Below are positions 46,566 through 57,834 of a stretch of 64,000 nt of DNA, piece by piece. Numbering within the stretch: position 1 is the stretch's first letter; each line of letters begins with the position of its first letter. Position numbers and translations under genes: made by a program. The stretch is from Symbiodinium sp. CCMP2592. Lineage: Eukaryota > Sar > Dinophyceae > Suessiales > Symbiodiniaceae. The stretch spans positions 726,501 to 790,500 of the forward strand of contig CAJNDT010001857.1 of assembly GCA_905221615.1 (NCBI GenBank). The letters are read 5' to 3'. Below the pieces are notes generated by a model. It was not told where the DNA came from. It made no database searches and was given only the letters and a program-made list of their open reading frames with translations.

Positions 46566-48031
46566 GCTTAGACCAGCAAACCGGACGTGGTTCGAGCTTC
46601 GTCGCATCATGCCCCTCGAGATGAGAGCTACGATCCACGGGGTTTAAGTTTGCAAGTTGGTTTAGGTGTGTCGGCATACGTCATTGCCCTTCGATCTGAA
46701 TCAAGCCTGAAACCCGAAAACGGCTAAGGCACGTGGATTCACTTTCCAAGAGGGTCGCCGTGAAGGCTGCCGGGTATGTGTGTGAGGCCTTGCCTTTAGC
46801 TTCAACAATCCGCTGTATTTTCTGGCTTCTCGGTGAAAGTTAGAAGGCCACAGGAACATCTTGAACTCCAAATTCGAAAGCGCGGTACTGAAAAAAGCCC
46901 CGAGTTGCGATTGTCATCTCAAGAGCCCGACCGCTACTCTGGCCATATCGCTGTGGCTCCCGCATTGCAAGGTTGTGGGGTTGTGAGGCCAGACTGGATT
47001 GAAAAGCAGGCTTGCAGGGCTTTCTTGTTGAAGGTCGTGATTTTACTTTGAGGGGGGCTGTGGGGTACAGTGTATGCACCATGTAGAGACAGACTTCTAA
47101 ACGACAGCAGGAGGGAAAAACATGGAGAAGCAACAACTTGCTTCGAGGAGCTGCCCTGGCATTGCATGTGCTTGAATCGCTTGAAGCAAAAAGTAGCAAA
47201 GGAAGTGCGCAGCTCGCATCCGCTAGCCGCCTAGCCGCCTAGCCGCTAGCGCCTCAATGCAAGCTCTGCTAGCTCTTATGACCTAGCGACCCTAGAGCTG
47301 CTCCCACCCACCACCGGGTCACCCACCACAACAACCGCCTTCAATCCCAGGGCCCAAAGAGACCCCAAGGTCCTTTAGAAGCTCAAGCGGAGCCCCCACC
47401 TCTAAACCTGGTCAAGCCCTTGAAGCTCTGGGCCCCTAAAGGAAGCCCTCAGCCTTGAACCCTAAACCCCACAGGCTCGCCCGAAAACCAACCCCAAAAA
47501 CCCTCAAAGACTGCATCCACAGGAATCCCTCGTTTCGCTTCTTTGGTTGTCGCACTGCAGGACGGCTATCCATGTGCGTTCCTCGAGGGCTTAAGAATCA
47601 TGGCTTCTGCCGCTTTTGTTTGTTGATTTTGGGGCCCTCAAGCCCGAAGGTTGCTTGGCATCCCAACGCAGGGGCTTTCAGATCTATAAGGTTTTCACCT
47701 CATAACCTTCAAGCAAATGGAGGCTTCTGAGACCAGGTGCCTTTTGCACTGTCAGGGTGTGGGCTTAAGATCGATATGCTATAGACTATAGATGTTTCGA
47801 AGGGCAGCATTATTGAGCAATGCTAAGTTCTAGAGTTTTGGCACGTGTTTCTTCTCATTCCTGAAAATATATCCCAAGCCATCTGGCAGCTGGCCGTCTC
47901 TCTGGCTGCTTGGGATCTACCCGGCATAGTTGACTTTCAACGGCTTTCAAATTTGTGTAAAGTTGTGGTTGGAGTTCCAAAGTCGTGGCTTGTGGCCTGG
48001 AGAACTTGGCACCATGTGCCATGAAAGTTGC
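46566..48031. other. Intergenic, C-strand telomere-like decay
   Basis: No gene is supported. About 47300-47520 is rich in CCCTAAACC, CCCCAAAG and CCCTCAAAG words. CTAGCCGC is reiterated at 47222-47250, giving a near-palindrome. Confidence 0.35.
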
Positions 48032-48376
48032 TCAATGCACAGTATACGGATGTAGGTGACAATCATCACTCCCCCGCCAGCAACCAATACCTTCGAATTC
48101 AAGAAAATTCCATAAGTCATAATCATAACGTTCGGACGGGCTCAATGCAATCCAGGTACCTTCCACTCGCCCCAGGTCCCACGCCGTGAACTGCTCGCCA
48201 TTGAGGGTCTTCAGGTTCGGTAGTTCCGGCGATCCGAAAGTGTCGGGGGGTGTGCAGTTTTTGAAGTCTTGTGAGGTGGGGCTGCAAGCACTGTACAGTA
48301 CTCCGAAAATGTCGAACACAGGTTCCCGCATCCTCCCCGTGGCTGCTACAAGTTCTTTAGAGCTGCTTACTCCCAT
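48032..48376 (-). CDS. Coding-like frame resembling violaxanthin de-epoxidase-type lipocalin region (tentative)
   Basis: ATG at 48374-48376 (minus) opens 114 codons. The frame is open nine codons further upstream to a TAG at 48404-48406, so this may be an internal exon. The translation reads like a real protein: two Cys in an ACSPTS/KNCTPPD context (about residues 30-42), then a Pro-rich linker, then AWDLGRVEGTWIAL, SERYDYD and FLEFEG. In violaxanthin de-epoxidase and relatives a Cys-Pro step is followed by F--D-[FL]-G-W, NP--FD and HEF at similar spacing; the order and spacing match loosely here. A GAAG/GTATTG site at about 48083-48085 could be a splice donor, and the tail after it looks less protein-like. 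If the ATG is real, MGVSSSK fits an N-myristoylation signal. No partner exons were found, so it may be a lone remnant. Confidence 0.35.
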   Translation of the reverse strand: MGVSSSKELVAATGRMREPVFDIFGVLYSACSPTSQDFKNCTPPDTFGSPELPNLKTLNGEQFTAWDLGRVEGTWIALSPSERYDYDLWNFLEFEGIGCWRGSDDCHLHPYTVH

Positions 48377-49239
48377 GGGCTCCGCATGTTCAGGAGATTC
48401 CTTCTACTAGAACCACTGCCCTTCAATAAGCGAGGCATTGTAAAGTGTTCCTGAAATTCTCGAACTCCGAGGCTCTAAGTTCTGTGAGCCTTTGCGAGTC
48501 CTAAGCCCTAAGCCCTAGCCGGGTAAATAATAAACCCTGTACACTTCAAACGTCTGGAAGCAGGAGCAACCTGGCTGGGCAAGCTGGGCACTCAGCAGCG
48601 CCAGCTGTGAGGTTGAGGGACTTTGGGATTGGGCATTTAGGGTGTCTGTAGGCTTCACTAGTTTGGTAGACTTTATAATAGTTAGGGATTTGTTTCGGCC
48701 GTTTGGGGTTGAGGGTGAGGCTTGCAGAATTTTGCGGGGGTTGAAGCCCTAAGACCATTGCCATAGTTCATCTCTTGAACGAGTGGTTTTTGGCACGCCG
48801 TGTGCAGAAAAGAAGTGCATAAACGTTGAGGGGCGAGAAGGCTTATGTCGCCTTGAGTTCGAAGACTCCAAATCCAGAAGTACAGCTCAGAAGCCTTGAA
48901 CGCGAACTGTATAATGCTCCTGCCTGCTTGCGTTCCATGCAAGCAGAATGCAATTCCTCACCACGGAAAAGCCAAGATGCACGGTATGATGCCTGAACCT
49001 AGACAGGTTGACAGAGGGAGACAAGGAGAGCCAGAGGGATTGAGACACCGAAAGCGTGTATCTGTAATGGAGTGCACTGCCATGTGTAGGTTGGAATCTA
49101 GTCCATTTGGGCTTCGGGCGTTCAGGTCTGTGGTTTTCGCACTCCGAAGGCTTAAGACGTGGCATCAATAATCCGCCGCAGGGCCGTCCTTCTGCTTTCG
49201 CCACTGCATGCAGCTACGGTGAGAGCTACGATTCAACAA
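48377..49239. other. Intergenic, no supported gene
   Basis: C-strand telomere-like words at about 48490-48540 and G-strand at 48605-48760. Frames over them are Pro/Lys-rich shadows. Confidence 0.35.
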
Positions 49240-49827
49240 ATGGCTAGAAGAATGATGCAGGGCGCAACCATACCTAAGCACCTCTCACTGACCTCTGTGA
49301 CCCTGACAAAAGCGGCAGGTTGGAACAACGACGTCAGCTGTGTTGCCGATCGGGACTCTCATGCACCGGCTGTGGGCAGCGCCGTAGGCGGGGTGGGGCC
49401 CACTATACTTACATACGGTACTAGACGACGCAATACCATGTCGTACATCGTCAGTACGATGATCGATCTTCGTGCTGCATTCGCAGAACCTGGACCGGAG
49501 CTGATATTTAAGCTTGAGCATCGGGGGCGGCTAAGTGACCTTCAGCGCTTGTCGGATGCAAGATGCAACAGCAGGTATGAACTCTGTCCAGGCATTTGGT
49601 GCGGGTTCCTGCCTGCATCAGTGTGGTTTGGGGCTGAGCATAGGAGGCAGGGATGTAGGACTGCGGGATTGAAGGGTTTGCGCCTGGGCCCGAAACATAA
49701 TGAAGGAAGAAGGATAGTTTACTGTAATGGAAGCATGAAAGCAAGACTTGAAGCCCTACAGAGGTTCAAGAAAGCGGGAATCAGGGGTTGTTCCCCAAAA
49801 TCTTACAAGCAGCTACAGCCCCAATAA
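49240..49827 (+). CDS. Hypothetical protein, 195 aa (candidate)
   Basis: The frame is open from 49159 (222 codons), the second longest in the window and longer than expected by chance. The first ATG is at 49240 and the stop is TAA at 49825-49827. The middle part (about 49435-49610) reads most like protein: TMSYIVSTMIDLRAAF, then PELIFKLEHRGRLSDLQRLSD. The C-terminus is basic. No domain, signal or membrane segment is recognised. A second protein-like frame follows at 50263. If real, this is an unknown soluble protein or exon. Confidence 0.3.
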   Translation: MARRMMQGATIPKHLSLTSVTLTKAAGWNNDVSCVADRDSHAPAVGSAVGGVGPTILTYGTRRRNTMSYIVSTMIDLRAAFAEPGPELIFKLEHRGRLSDLQRLSDARCNSRYELCPGIWCGFLPASVWFGAEHRRQGCRTAGLKGLRLGPKHNEGRRIVYCNGSMKARLEALQRFKKAGIRGCSPKSYKQLQPQ

Positions 49828-50262
49828 TTTCCTCAATCTCAAAGCCCGTATGAAAGCTTTCAAAAATCCGGCAAGACCCGATGTGGACCCTCGCAGCCCC
49901 AAGAAGCAGGTGATGCGTGCCGGAACATGAAGGAATTCCGATGCTTGGAGATACCGGATGCCTGTGCGCTTCCTAGACTTCTCTTGTAGTCTTCCAGATG
50001 TCTTCAAGGGCCTTGCAGTGCCGATCGTGTATCTGAACCGTAGAGCAGGCCGTGACTAGATGAATTGTATTTTCCTTTTCCTCATGCAAGAGTCGACATA
50101 CATGACAATGCAGAGTCTAATATGGTAGGATCCTACAGCAAACTTGCATCCCATGCTGCGAGACTAATTCTGAAGGTGTTGGGGACTAGAGATGCTTGAG
50201 CCTGGTTCGACATTGTACTCCTTCGGTCAGCAGTGTAGTGATTCGTGCGGCCAACTGCTCGG
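49828..50262. other. Spacer, nothing recognised
   Basis: No motif, repeat or RNA gene is evident. Confidence 0.3.
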
Positions 50263-50490
50263 ATGCATGATTTAGCGCACGGGTTTGGGATCTATAACAA
50301 GTACCTGCAGTTTTTTGCACAGTTTTTCTCCGTTAATGCTCCGGCCGAAACTCTGAAAGCCGCGGAATGTCAGCTCTGCGTCAAGGGTGCGCGCAACACA
50401 GCATGGAATCATAGATGGTCACTTGATCTTGATGCTGATATGGAAAGGTTGAAGTATGTCAAATCATGCCTCGCACGAGGGAAACCGTAG
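50263..50490 (+). CDS. Hypothetical protein, 75 aa (weak candidate)
   Basis: ATG 50263 opens 75 codons to TAG. The sequence has an aromatic N-terminal part (YNKYLQFFAQFF), a middle Cys-Leu-Cys pair, a Trp/Asn/His stretch and an acidic-to-basic C-terminal helix (DADMERLKYVKSCLA). Third positions are moderately G/C-rich. I recognise no family. It lies 435 bases after the frame at 49240-49827 on the same strand and could be a further exon of the same locus. Confidence 0.25.
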   Translation: MHDLAHGFGIYNKYLQFFAQFFSVNAPAETLKAAECQLCVKGARNTAWNHRWSLDLDADMERLKYVKSCLARGKP

Positions 50491-51489
50491 CTTCACCGTG
50501 CAAGACCATCCTAGACCCAAGTCTGAACAATAGCAGTCCGAGGTAATAACACGAAGAAGCTGGAGAGTACAAGTCGCATCAATGAGTTCGAATACATCGC
50601 TGCAGGCAAGTCCAACATTTGGGATGTTGCAGACTACGCCGCAACCTGAGCGATGAACTCTGGGGGGTCCTACCCTTCGTTCTACTATGGTTGTTGGCTT
50701 GTTAGGAGTCAAGCACCTTGCATGAAGGAGTAACAGAGTAACATGGTTTCCTTGCGTGGAAGTCGAGAAAGCCGCCAAACCATGCTGCCTACCGAACATG
50801 AAAACATTTTGCGGCTAGAATCTAGCCTGCAATTCCGCAGAGGGTGTCTTGCCTGGAGTTACTCGGGTCAGGGTGATGGCGATGAAGCAGTCCTGTCGAC
50901 AAGCCGACAACACCGAAGACGGGTATGAAACACTCTGCACAGCAAGGATTGCATATCAGTGGGATGCCTTGGGAGCCCATAGAGAAATTAGAGCGTCGGT
51001 GTTCGGGCTTCCGGCAGCAAGACGGACGCAGCTTCAGGGCTTCATGCAAGATCGTAGAAATTCGTAGAACGGCGTTTGCTCTGGTGCATGGGGTTGTTCT
51101 TGGGGATGCTATAAGGACTTGAAGGGTTCATGTGAGGTATCAGATACGGTTATCGGGTTGGCAATAACTTAAATTATGGTTTCCTATATACTGCCTGACT
51201 TGTGCTTGCTGACTCCACTGAGTCTCTAAGTACCTTTTGGGTTGAGGGCTGGAGGGTTACCCACGTAAATAGGCTAGGAGAACCCTTGTGAAGTTGTGCT
51301 TCAAGCGGCTGACAGCTGCTACCTTAAACCCCGAGGCCCGAAACCCGAACTACCCCAAACCCTGATCCCAAGCCAAAATTCAATCCAACTTCTTCACCGA
51401 GGACCTAAACCCCATACTCTGACCCCCTATAGAGCCCCATTCTACCTGAGCACTTTAATGACGCGCTAAACCGCAAGAAGGTCTTTGGT
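50491..51489. other. Intergenic, possible coding fragments
   Basis: A short plus frame at 50849-51067 reads moderately protein-like (about DNTEDGYETL to the end) but is short and lacks motifs. The rest shows telomere-like words at 51235-51270 (G strand) and 51320-51440 (C strand). Confidence 0.3.
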
Positions 51490-51665
51490 GTGTACTACGC
51501 AGAGCAGGGAGGAAAATCTCCTTTGGAGCACTGCTACTTTAAAGGCCCGGATCTTGCGGCTTGCTCTGGGGGGGTAGGGATTTTACGTAGACGGTTTAGA
51601 GTTTGGCATGCTTCTTCCGTCCGCGAAATGAACGCGGCTTCTAGGATCTGTCGTCAACATTCTCG

Positions 51666-51738
51666 TTGTCCCCATCTGTATTCGTCGGATGCTAAATGCT
51701 TTTGTCCCCATCTGTATTCTTCGGATGCTAAATGCTTT
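51666..51738 (+). repeat. 36-bp tandem duplication within an open frame
   Basis: The 36-base unit TGTCCCCATCTGTATTC... ending GCTAAATGCTTT occurs twice head to tail, at offset 36, with a single internal mismatch (TTCG versus TTCT). It lies within a 135-codon open plus frame (51490-51897), where it encodes a 12-residue unit twice (CPHLYSSDAKCF). The length is a multiple of three, so the frame survives. The host frame itself is not recognised. Confidence 0.85.
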
Positions 51739-51897
51739 AAGGATGAGAGGCTTCTCGTGTTGGGACCGAGAGCCTACCGGGTGGCCGTCCTTGAAGAGCG
51801 GGTAGGGGTCCTTAAACAAACGGTTTACGTTGTAGGGTTCCTCGTCATGATTTGCGATATACTACTTACTGACTGCTCTCTTCGGGGCTACGGCTAG

Positions 51898-52469
51898 GGG
51901 CCCGAATGAGAGCCGTGATTTTCTCAATCAGTTTCCATGTTTATATGAGGTCGTAGCGGTATTAGTATCGATCCCGGGCACTGTTTACAGTAGGCATCAG
52001 GCTTGATCTGGGGTTTGATATTTCCCACTCGGAGTAAACATCCGTGTTCTGCCAGGTCGCTACGGAAACCAGGATCCTTGAATTCTGAGCCTCCCTTCCC
52101 ATGAATGCGACTTGTGGTAAGCTGCATGTGTCACGCCGCCGAAGCATTTCTACGAACTGTCTACGCGTTCAGCCTCCGCGAACTCTTTTTCTGACTTCCT
52201 GCAGTCGGCTCCTCAGCTGACCTTTGCTTGAGGGATCTGGATGCTGAGCCTTTGAGGTCAGGACTGCTGGAGGACCAACCACGCAATACCTAAACTTGGC
52301 AATATGCCACGACTTCGTTAGATGCAGGGCTTTGGTCAGCTTCCAGAAGTGTTTCAACGAAAGATTTTCCACGTTGTGCAGTTTTGGAATTATGCAAGTT
52401 CTGGGCAAGTGTTGAGGTATTTTGGGTGTTCTGGGATGTCTCATGTTGTTTTGGATGGTACCGGGGCTT
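51898..52469. other. Intergenic, no supported gene
   Basis: Short frames without motifs; nothing else seen. Confidence 0.3.
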
Positions 52470-52585
52470 GTGAACCCATCCATCCATCCATCCATCCATC
52501 CATCCATCCACACACCCACCTACCCACCCACCCACCCACACACTCACACACCCACTATCCCAAAAACCTACCCACCCACACGCGC
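52470..52585. repeat. (CCAT)n then (CCCA)n / CACA microsatellite
   Basis: About eight CCAT tetramers at 52478-52510 pass into CACCCACCTACCCACCCACC and CACACTCACACACC words to about 52583. His/Pro/Thr-rich (plus) and Trp/Met/Gly-rich (minus) frames are shadows. Confidence 0.93.
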
Positions 52586-52730
52586 CACCGAAACTTTCTC
52601 TAAATTCAGACTATTCAGTGGAGATAGAAGCCGTCTTGACACCCTCACTGCGCGCCTGAGCTTCAACTTTCCAAGAAGCACCACCTGACTATTCATCTAC
52701 GGCATAAAACTCAAGGCTAAGGGCTAAGGA

Positions 52731-53075
52731 GTGGAACTTGCAGAGATTGCGTTGAACGACCTGTCGCTGTTTTCGTGCAGCTTGAGAGCCCGAAACCCCA
52801 AAACTTCAAATGCCATCCAAAAGCCTTTTAAAACCCCTTCGTGTAACGTCCAAAGTTCAAAGGCCATGTACGCCTGCTCTGGTCTCGGCGGGTACAGTGC
52901 GTCTTCGGCCATGACAGGCACCTTCAGGGTAAGCTGTAAGTGTTTCGGGCGACCCCTCAAGCTTTCTGAGTTTGGCGTTGCCAGCCTTATGAAGCCCTCA
53001 AGACCCCTGCCGCAGAGTAGAGTTGCATCTGAAGTGCGAGACACTACGATTCAAAGCCTCGGCGTCCACAGGTAA
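52731..53075 (+). CDS. Open frame, 114 codons, doubtful
   Basis: Third positions are G/C-rich in much of this plus frame (starts at GTG; first ATG near 52866), and the antisense frame 52724-53044 is open too, as often happens opposite coding DNA. The translation is Ser-, Lys- and Cys-containing and soluble, with no motif. Which strand codes, if either, cannot be decided. Confidence 0.18.
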   Translation: MELAEIALNDLSLFSCSLRARNPKTSNAIQKPFKTPSCNVQSSKAMYACSGLGGYSASSAMTGTFRVSCKCFGRPLKLSEFGVASLMKPSRPLPQSRVASEVRDTTIQSLGVHR

Positions 53076-54534
53076 CGCTGGCACATATTCGCTCCCTCCG
53101 GCACGATCCGAAGGACTTCGCTCGGAAGGCTTCAACTATTGCTCCGCCCTCAAGGGTGTGGTTTACTGTAGGAGTATAGTACAAAATGCCACGAAATAGG
53201 TATTTGTGCGTGCACATATACATATTACACATACACATGGAGGAAATGATCGAACATATAGGCATAGAAGCGCACAAGGTAAAGCTGTATATCCTCATAT
53301 TGCGGTATTGAGATCTGAGCAGATCATGATATGTTACAGTTCTGATAGACGTCTACAAGTTGAGCGCACAGGATTCGGTGCCCTGCACTGGGAAGCATAC
53401 ACCTTTGATTCCACGCCTTGTGGTTTGAGATTACCCGACTTGGACTTTTCGAGGCACATGTCCATGAACTTGACCGGTACGCAGGGCTCCTCAACAAGGG
53501 ATCCTGAACCCAGGACACCGGCCGCACACACTAAGCCCGAAAACATTGAATTGTAGTGCTATTCCTGAAGGTTCCGCCACCTACCCTTCTAGTGTAAAAC
53601 CCCTTCGAACCCTAGTCTAATCCAGTCTTTTGGTTCTTTGTATTGGGGTCTTCCGAACAGCAGTTAAGAACTCAGGAGTTTAGGACTTGCGGTTTAAGCT
53701 TTTCCACAGCTACAGCTACTGATTTCATGAAGGCAAGGATAGGTTTTGAGTCCTGCCAAGCCACAGCAAGTACCGCACGGTACGGAACAAACCCTTGTTT
53801 CGGGCGAAACGGGCCTCAATTTTCTCGACACGAAGCAAAGGCCAAGAGGAAGGTTCTCAAGTCCGGAGAAATATGCTCCAGAACCAATCGAATTTCTGCT
53901 AGCTCTCGAAGCTTAACCACCTTGAAACTCTGAACGCCCAACAGAGTGTCAAACTCTGAAGTCGACCGCAGATCTGTAACTCCGCTTCAAGGATGTCACA
54001 GCGCCGAACCCCAAATCTAAGCTTTTTTGTAAAATGCTTAGAGCCCCAAGAACTGAAGCATTAAGCTCTAGAAGCTCCGCCCAGGAGCGCCATAGCCTCA
54101 AGCTAATCAAGACTGCTGGGCTGTCTAGGTGAACACACCCAACCTGTCAAGCCAAAGCCAGACCGTGCTCCCACTAGGTTCGCGGCACCCCAAGCTTGAG
54201 CAGGAGCAGTCTGGGGTACCTAGTAATCTTATCTAGGTAACGATTCTTGAGGGACATACGTACTTGGGCTCCACAGCTGGGAAGAAACCATGCCTTGAAC
54301 CTTCCGTAAGGTCCAGGGCAGACCTTGAAGATGCAGCTTGGATGCACCAAAAGCACAGATTCGATGAACTACACCGGAGGCCCCAAGCCCGGAAGAGCTT
54401 GCGGGCTTAACTTAGGTTTGCGGGTTCAGAGATGGGAGGCTCAAAATTTGGGATCGCGGTTGTTCATAACATTTTGCGGATTTGTAGAACTCCCAGCAAA
54501 CTTGCGTGTACTCTGTAAAATTCTGTAAACGTAC
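53076..54534. other. Intergenic, no supported gene
   Basis: A short ACATATAC/ACACAT microsatellite lies at 53213-53238. Frames of 116 codons or less have no motif. Confidence 0.35.
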
Positions 54535-54642
54535 ATGTATGCATGTGTATATGCACATATCTAAATATATGTATAGTTATATATAATATATATATTATCT
54601 TATATTATATTATATTATATTTGTTTACACACACACACACAC
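54535..54642. repeat. AT-rich microsatellite: GTATGCAT, (TA)n, (TATAT)n, (CA)n
   Basis: TGTATGCATGTGTATATGCACATAT passes into TATATAATATATATATTAT, then TTATAT pentamer-like units, and ends in about ten CA units at 54626-54644. Confidence 0.92.
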
Positions 54643-54839
54643 ATCAGGGGCTAGGTGCATAGGCCATGCATACCTGGTCTTTGTTGAGGCAGTGAGAGGG
54701 CATTCGCTTGGGGACAAGGGCTTAAGACTGAAGCTCGTCTGGGTCACGGTGAAGGAATTCAGTTTGAGTTACCAGCATCAGGAAAACCTGGTATATACTC
54801 TCTCGGTATTCTTCTTTATATGTAGTAGATAGATTCCCA

Positions 54840-54990
54840 ACCCCTTAGATGTTTGCCATCCCGGGGTTTGGGGCGTAGGTGTTGTTGATCATAGGGGTTT
54901 AAATGTAGGACGTAAGGTTTACGGCTCCAGCGATTGAGGGATTTAGGGGTTCAAGGGGGTTGAAGTGTTCGGGGTTCGGGGACCTGGGCA
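54840..54990 (+). repeat. Degenerate telomere-like block, G-rich strand
   Basis: CGGGGTTTGGGGCG, AGGGGTTTAAATG, GGGATTTAGGGG, TTCAAGGGGG and TTCGGGGTTCGGGG words follow closely. At 55010-55120 the opposite C-rich strand takes over (CCCGTTGAAC, CCTAAACCCG, CCCCTAACTAACCCC). Confidence 0.55.
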
Positions 54991-55120
54991 GGCCCCGCTG
55001 TCACGTTCGAACCTTGGCCCTACAGGCCAGTTCAATAACTAACGCCCGTTGAACGCGAAATTCAGTCCTGGACACTAACCTAAACCCGCCCTGAGCACTT
55101 ACCCCTAACTAACCCCACCC

Positions 55121-55559
55121 GACCCTAGTCATAAACGCGGGCTGGCATGATTGTAGCAAGAGACGGCCACGGCCGTTAAGCCCAGAAGGAGGGGGCCAGA
55201 CGGAAAAGGTGGCTTGAACTGAGAAGTGAAAGTCGCGAACATACGTGCACAGGAGCTTCGTGAGTGTGTGCGCCCTCAGTGGTGGCGTGGGTTTTGTTCT
55301 GTCAGTTAGTAGTGCGACTCGTCCTGCTTCTGCTCTTGTTGAAACCGAAGTGGACATACATACATGCAGTCGTCTTCCGTCGCGGCGAGAGGGGATCCCA
55401 CGTTGTGCGTAGCCGTCGTGGAGCCAGGCAGTTGCACCCGATATCACGAGCCCTCAGAAGGAGCTAATCATTCGAAGTCCTGACAGTGGAGATCACGTAA
55501 GTAGCGCAGAGCGAGCCACACCAGCGAGTGCAGTTCTTTTCCAGCTGGCGTTGGCATAA
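55121..55559. other. Intergenic, no supported gene
   Basis: A 112-codon minus frame and a 67-codon plus frame overlap; neither has a motif beyond a Leu-rich stretch on the plus strand. Confidence 0.3.
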
Positions 55560-55605
55560 ATGCCGCATGTACATACATACTTACATACATACATACGTAC
55601 ATGTT
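55560..55605. repeat. (TACA)n microsatellite
   Basis: CATGTACATACATACTTACATACATACATACGTACATG, mostly TACA tetramers. Confidence 0.9.
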
Positions 55606-55775
55606 TGCTTGAAGGTACCTTACCAGTTATCCAACACTAACCCCAAACCATAGCACAGCAAAAGAAACACCCTCAAGCGCCTCCGGATCCTAAATGCTTA
55701 AAAAGTTAAGCGCTTCACCACTAAACCCCCTGATAAAGCACCAGAACATCCGTAATTCTGTTCCTGAGGACGGCA

Positions 55776-55822
55776 CAACTCCAGCTGGGGGAGCCGGCCC
55801 AGCTCCAGCTCGGGGAGCCTCT
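55776..55822. repeat. 24-bp tandem duplication
   Basis: CAACTCCAGCTGGGGGAGCC at 55776 is followed after 24 bases by CAGCTCCAGCTCGGGGAGCC at 55800; only a few differences. Confidence 0.8.
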
Positions 55823-57834
55823 GAACTGGTGCCTTAAAAGCAACCAACGACTAACTCTTCGTCTGCGTGTCGGGTTTCGGGCCGTTTCAGGGTTCCAAAC
55901 AGGGGCACCAGTGGCATTCTCGGCACTACTGTGGCATCCATGGGGGCTTCATTGTATTTCATCTAGAGATCGGAACTCTTCCCCCAAATCTACTTCAAGC
56001 GTTAGGGACTGATCGTAATCAGGCTTCAGAGTTTCGAATGCCGCAACTGTAGCTCAGGGCCTGGGTATGCCTTTCAAGAAGGCCTGTTGGCTTAGGGGCT
56101 TCCTTCAGTCCCCAACATAGGGCTCGGGGCCAAATGCTGAAGCAGAAGCCAACTTGGATGATCTGGTCCGAGCATTTAGGATTATGGTAAGTCGATTGTG
56201 TGTTTCGGTTGTGAATTCCCCGATGGGGTGTCCTTTGTTTTGCTTCACTTGTCAGCTGCTAGCTGAGTTCCTTGAGCCTCCAAATAAGCACAGCAAGCCT
56301 GAGCAACCGAAAGCCATCAACCGTAAATCCAAAGCTTTCTTGAACAGCTTCCCCTAAACTGCCATAAGCTTGAACACCCAAGCTTCGAACCTAACACCCG
56401 AGAGAGACCCTCAAATCCTCCACAGGCCAGAGAGGCCTTGGAACCAGTCCAAAAAGCCACAAAATTAGCTTAAGCCATGCATCTTCAACCATTCAATCTT
56501 CAACCCCGTGGCAGACAAGCTGCATCGCCAAGGAACCCCCATGCTCCAAAATCCACAGATGAAGGCCAAAACCCTCTCAACCTTTCAGTTCCCCTGCGCC
56601 AAACAGCATCAAGACCCAAGGAAGCATCCAAAGCCTTGAGCCCTCAGCCCCAAATCCCAAGCCCTCTAGAACCTGCACAATCCGATCAATCCTTCAGCCC
56701 TTCATTTCCCAAGCAATTATGAGACAATCCGATAATTTTTCGCCATACAGATTCTTATTCTATAGGGACCTATGCAACCTTCGAAACCCCACCACAAAGC
56801 CTTGTAACCCCTCGTCATGCGCAAATAAGAGGAAGGCAAGCCCTTTTCACAGCAAACCCCCAGTTGTGGCCAGAGGCCTTCGTTCCCAAGCCCTGAATCC
56901 CAACATCCCAAATTTTGGAAGTAATCTCGAAGCCTGAATAACCTACGGTGCTGTACCCGAATACGCGAATTTAGTTATCAAGGCTAGTAAGAAGTCGCCA
57001 AGGAGTGCCCCGGCTGGTTCGCAGGACGTCCTTCCTCCTCCTGGTCTCACTGCAGCTCGGATAGAAAGACTTCGATTGGTGTTTTCGGGGAAGTCAAGGG
57101 TCGGGTAATGGCTCAGTGTTTCGTAAGGGCGCTTTAGGTTTGTTTCTGCTTTGCTTCTAAGGTTTCTGTGTAGTCTTGCACAAGGTTCTTCCCTGCACAC
57201 AACCCGACAACCTTAAAGCCTAAACCGGAAATTTCCGAAGTTATGGTTGCGAGATGTGAGTTTCTGAACATCTGCGGGATTGGGTATCGGGACCTGTAGC
57301 TTCGGGTCCAATGTTTCGGGGCCCAAAGTTTGAGATTTTTCTGTTGAAGGCTGAAAAGGAGCTGAGGGCGTTTAGGGTGTCGCTCGGACTTTGGTGTTGT
57401 GAGCGACCACAATCCTGGCCTGATGGTCCGACGATGGAAGGAAGGGCAGGACGATCTTCCTCGCATAGAGGTCCAAGAGCCTGCGGCGAGCTTGCCAGAT
57501 CTTGTCAGAATCCCATCAATGCTTCGGCCGACTGTTAGGTTTTTCTGTGAACACGCATGCTCAGCATGGGCTCCGTAGATACACATTTGGCTAGATGAGA
57601 TGAAGCACACACACACCACCGATACTCACGGCACTCCCCAATCTGCGGGTCCAGCTTAATTGAGTGTTCTTTGTTCAGATTGTTGGAGCTTTGAGCGTTT
57701 ATGGTTGGAGAAGCCAGCGCAGTGCCCGAAGCTGCGACCTTGTTGCTGGTTGTGCTCCGGCTCGGAGTGTCGGTGCGACCTGTACGGCCCTAGGCCCTGC
57801 AGCCTTTGCTGGGTCTCTTGTTAAGAGTCTGCAG
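55823..57834. other. Intergenic with C-strand telomere-like decay
   Basis: About 56340-56720 is rich in CCCTAAAC, CCCAAGC and CCCCAAATCCC words. The 161-codon minus frame 57134-57619 and the 121-codon plus frame 57664-58029 have no motif. No gene is supported. Confidence 0.35.

Noticed and set aside
57134..57619. 161-codon minus-strand frame
   Set aside because: Chance length, no motif, and an equally open plus frame opposite.
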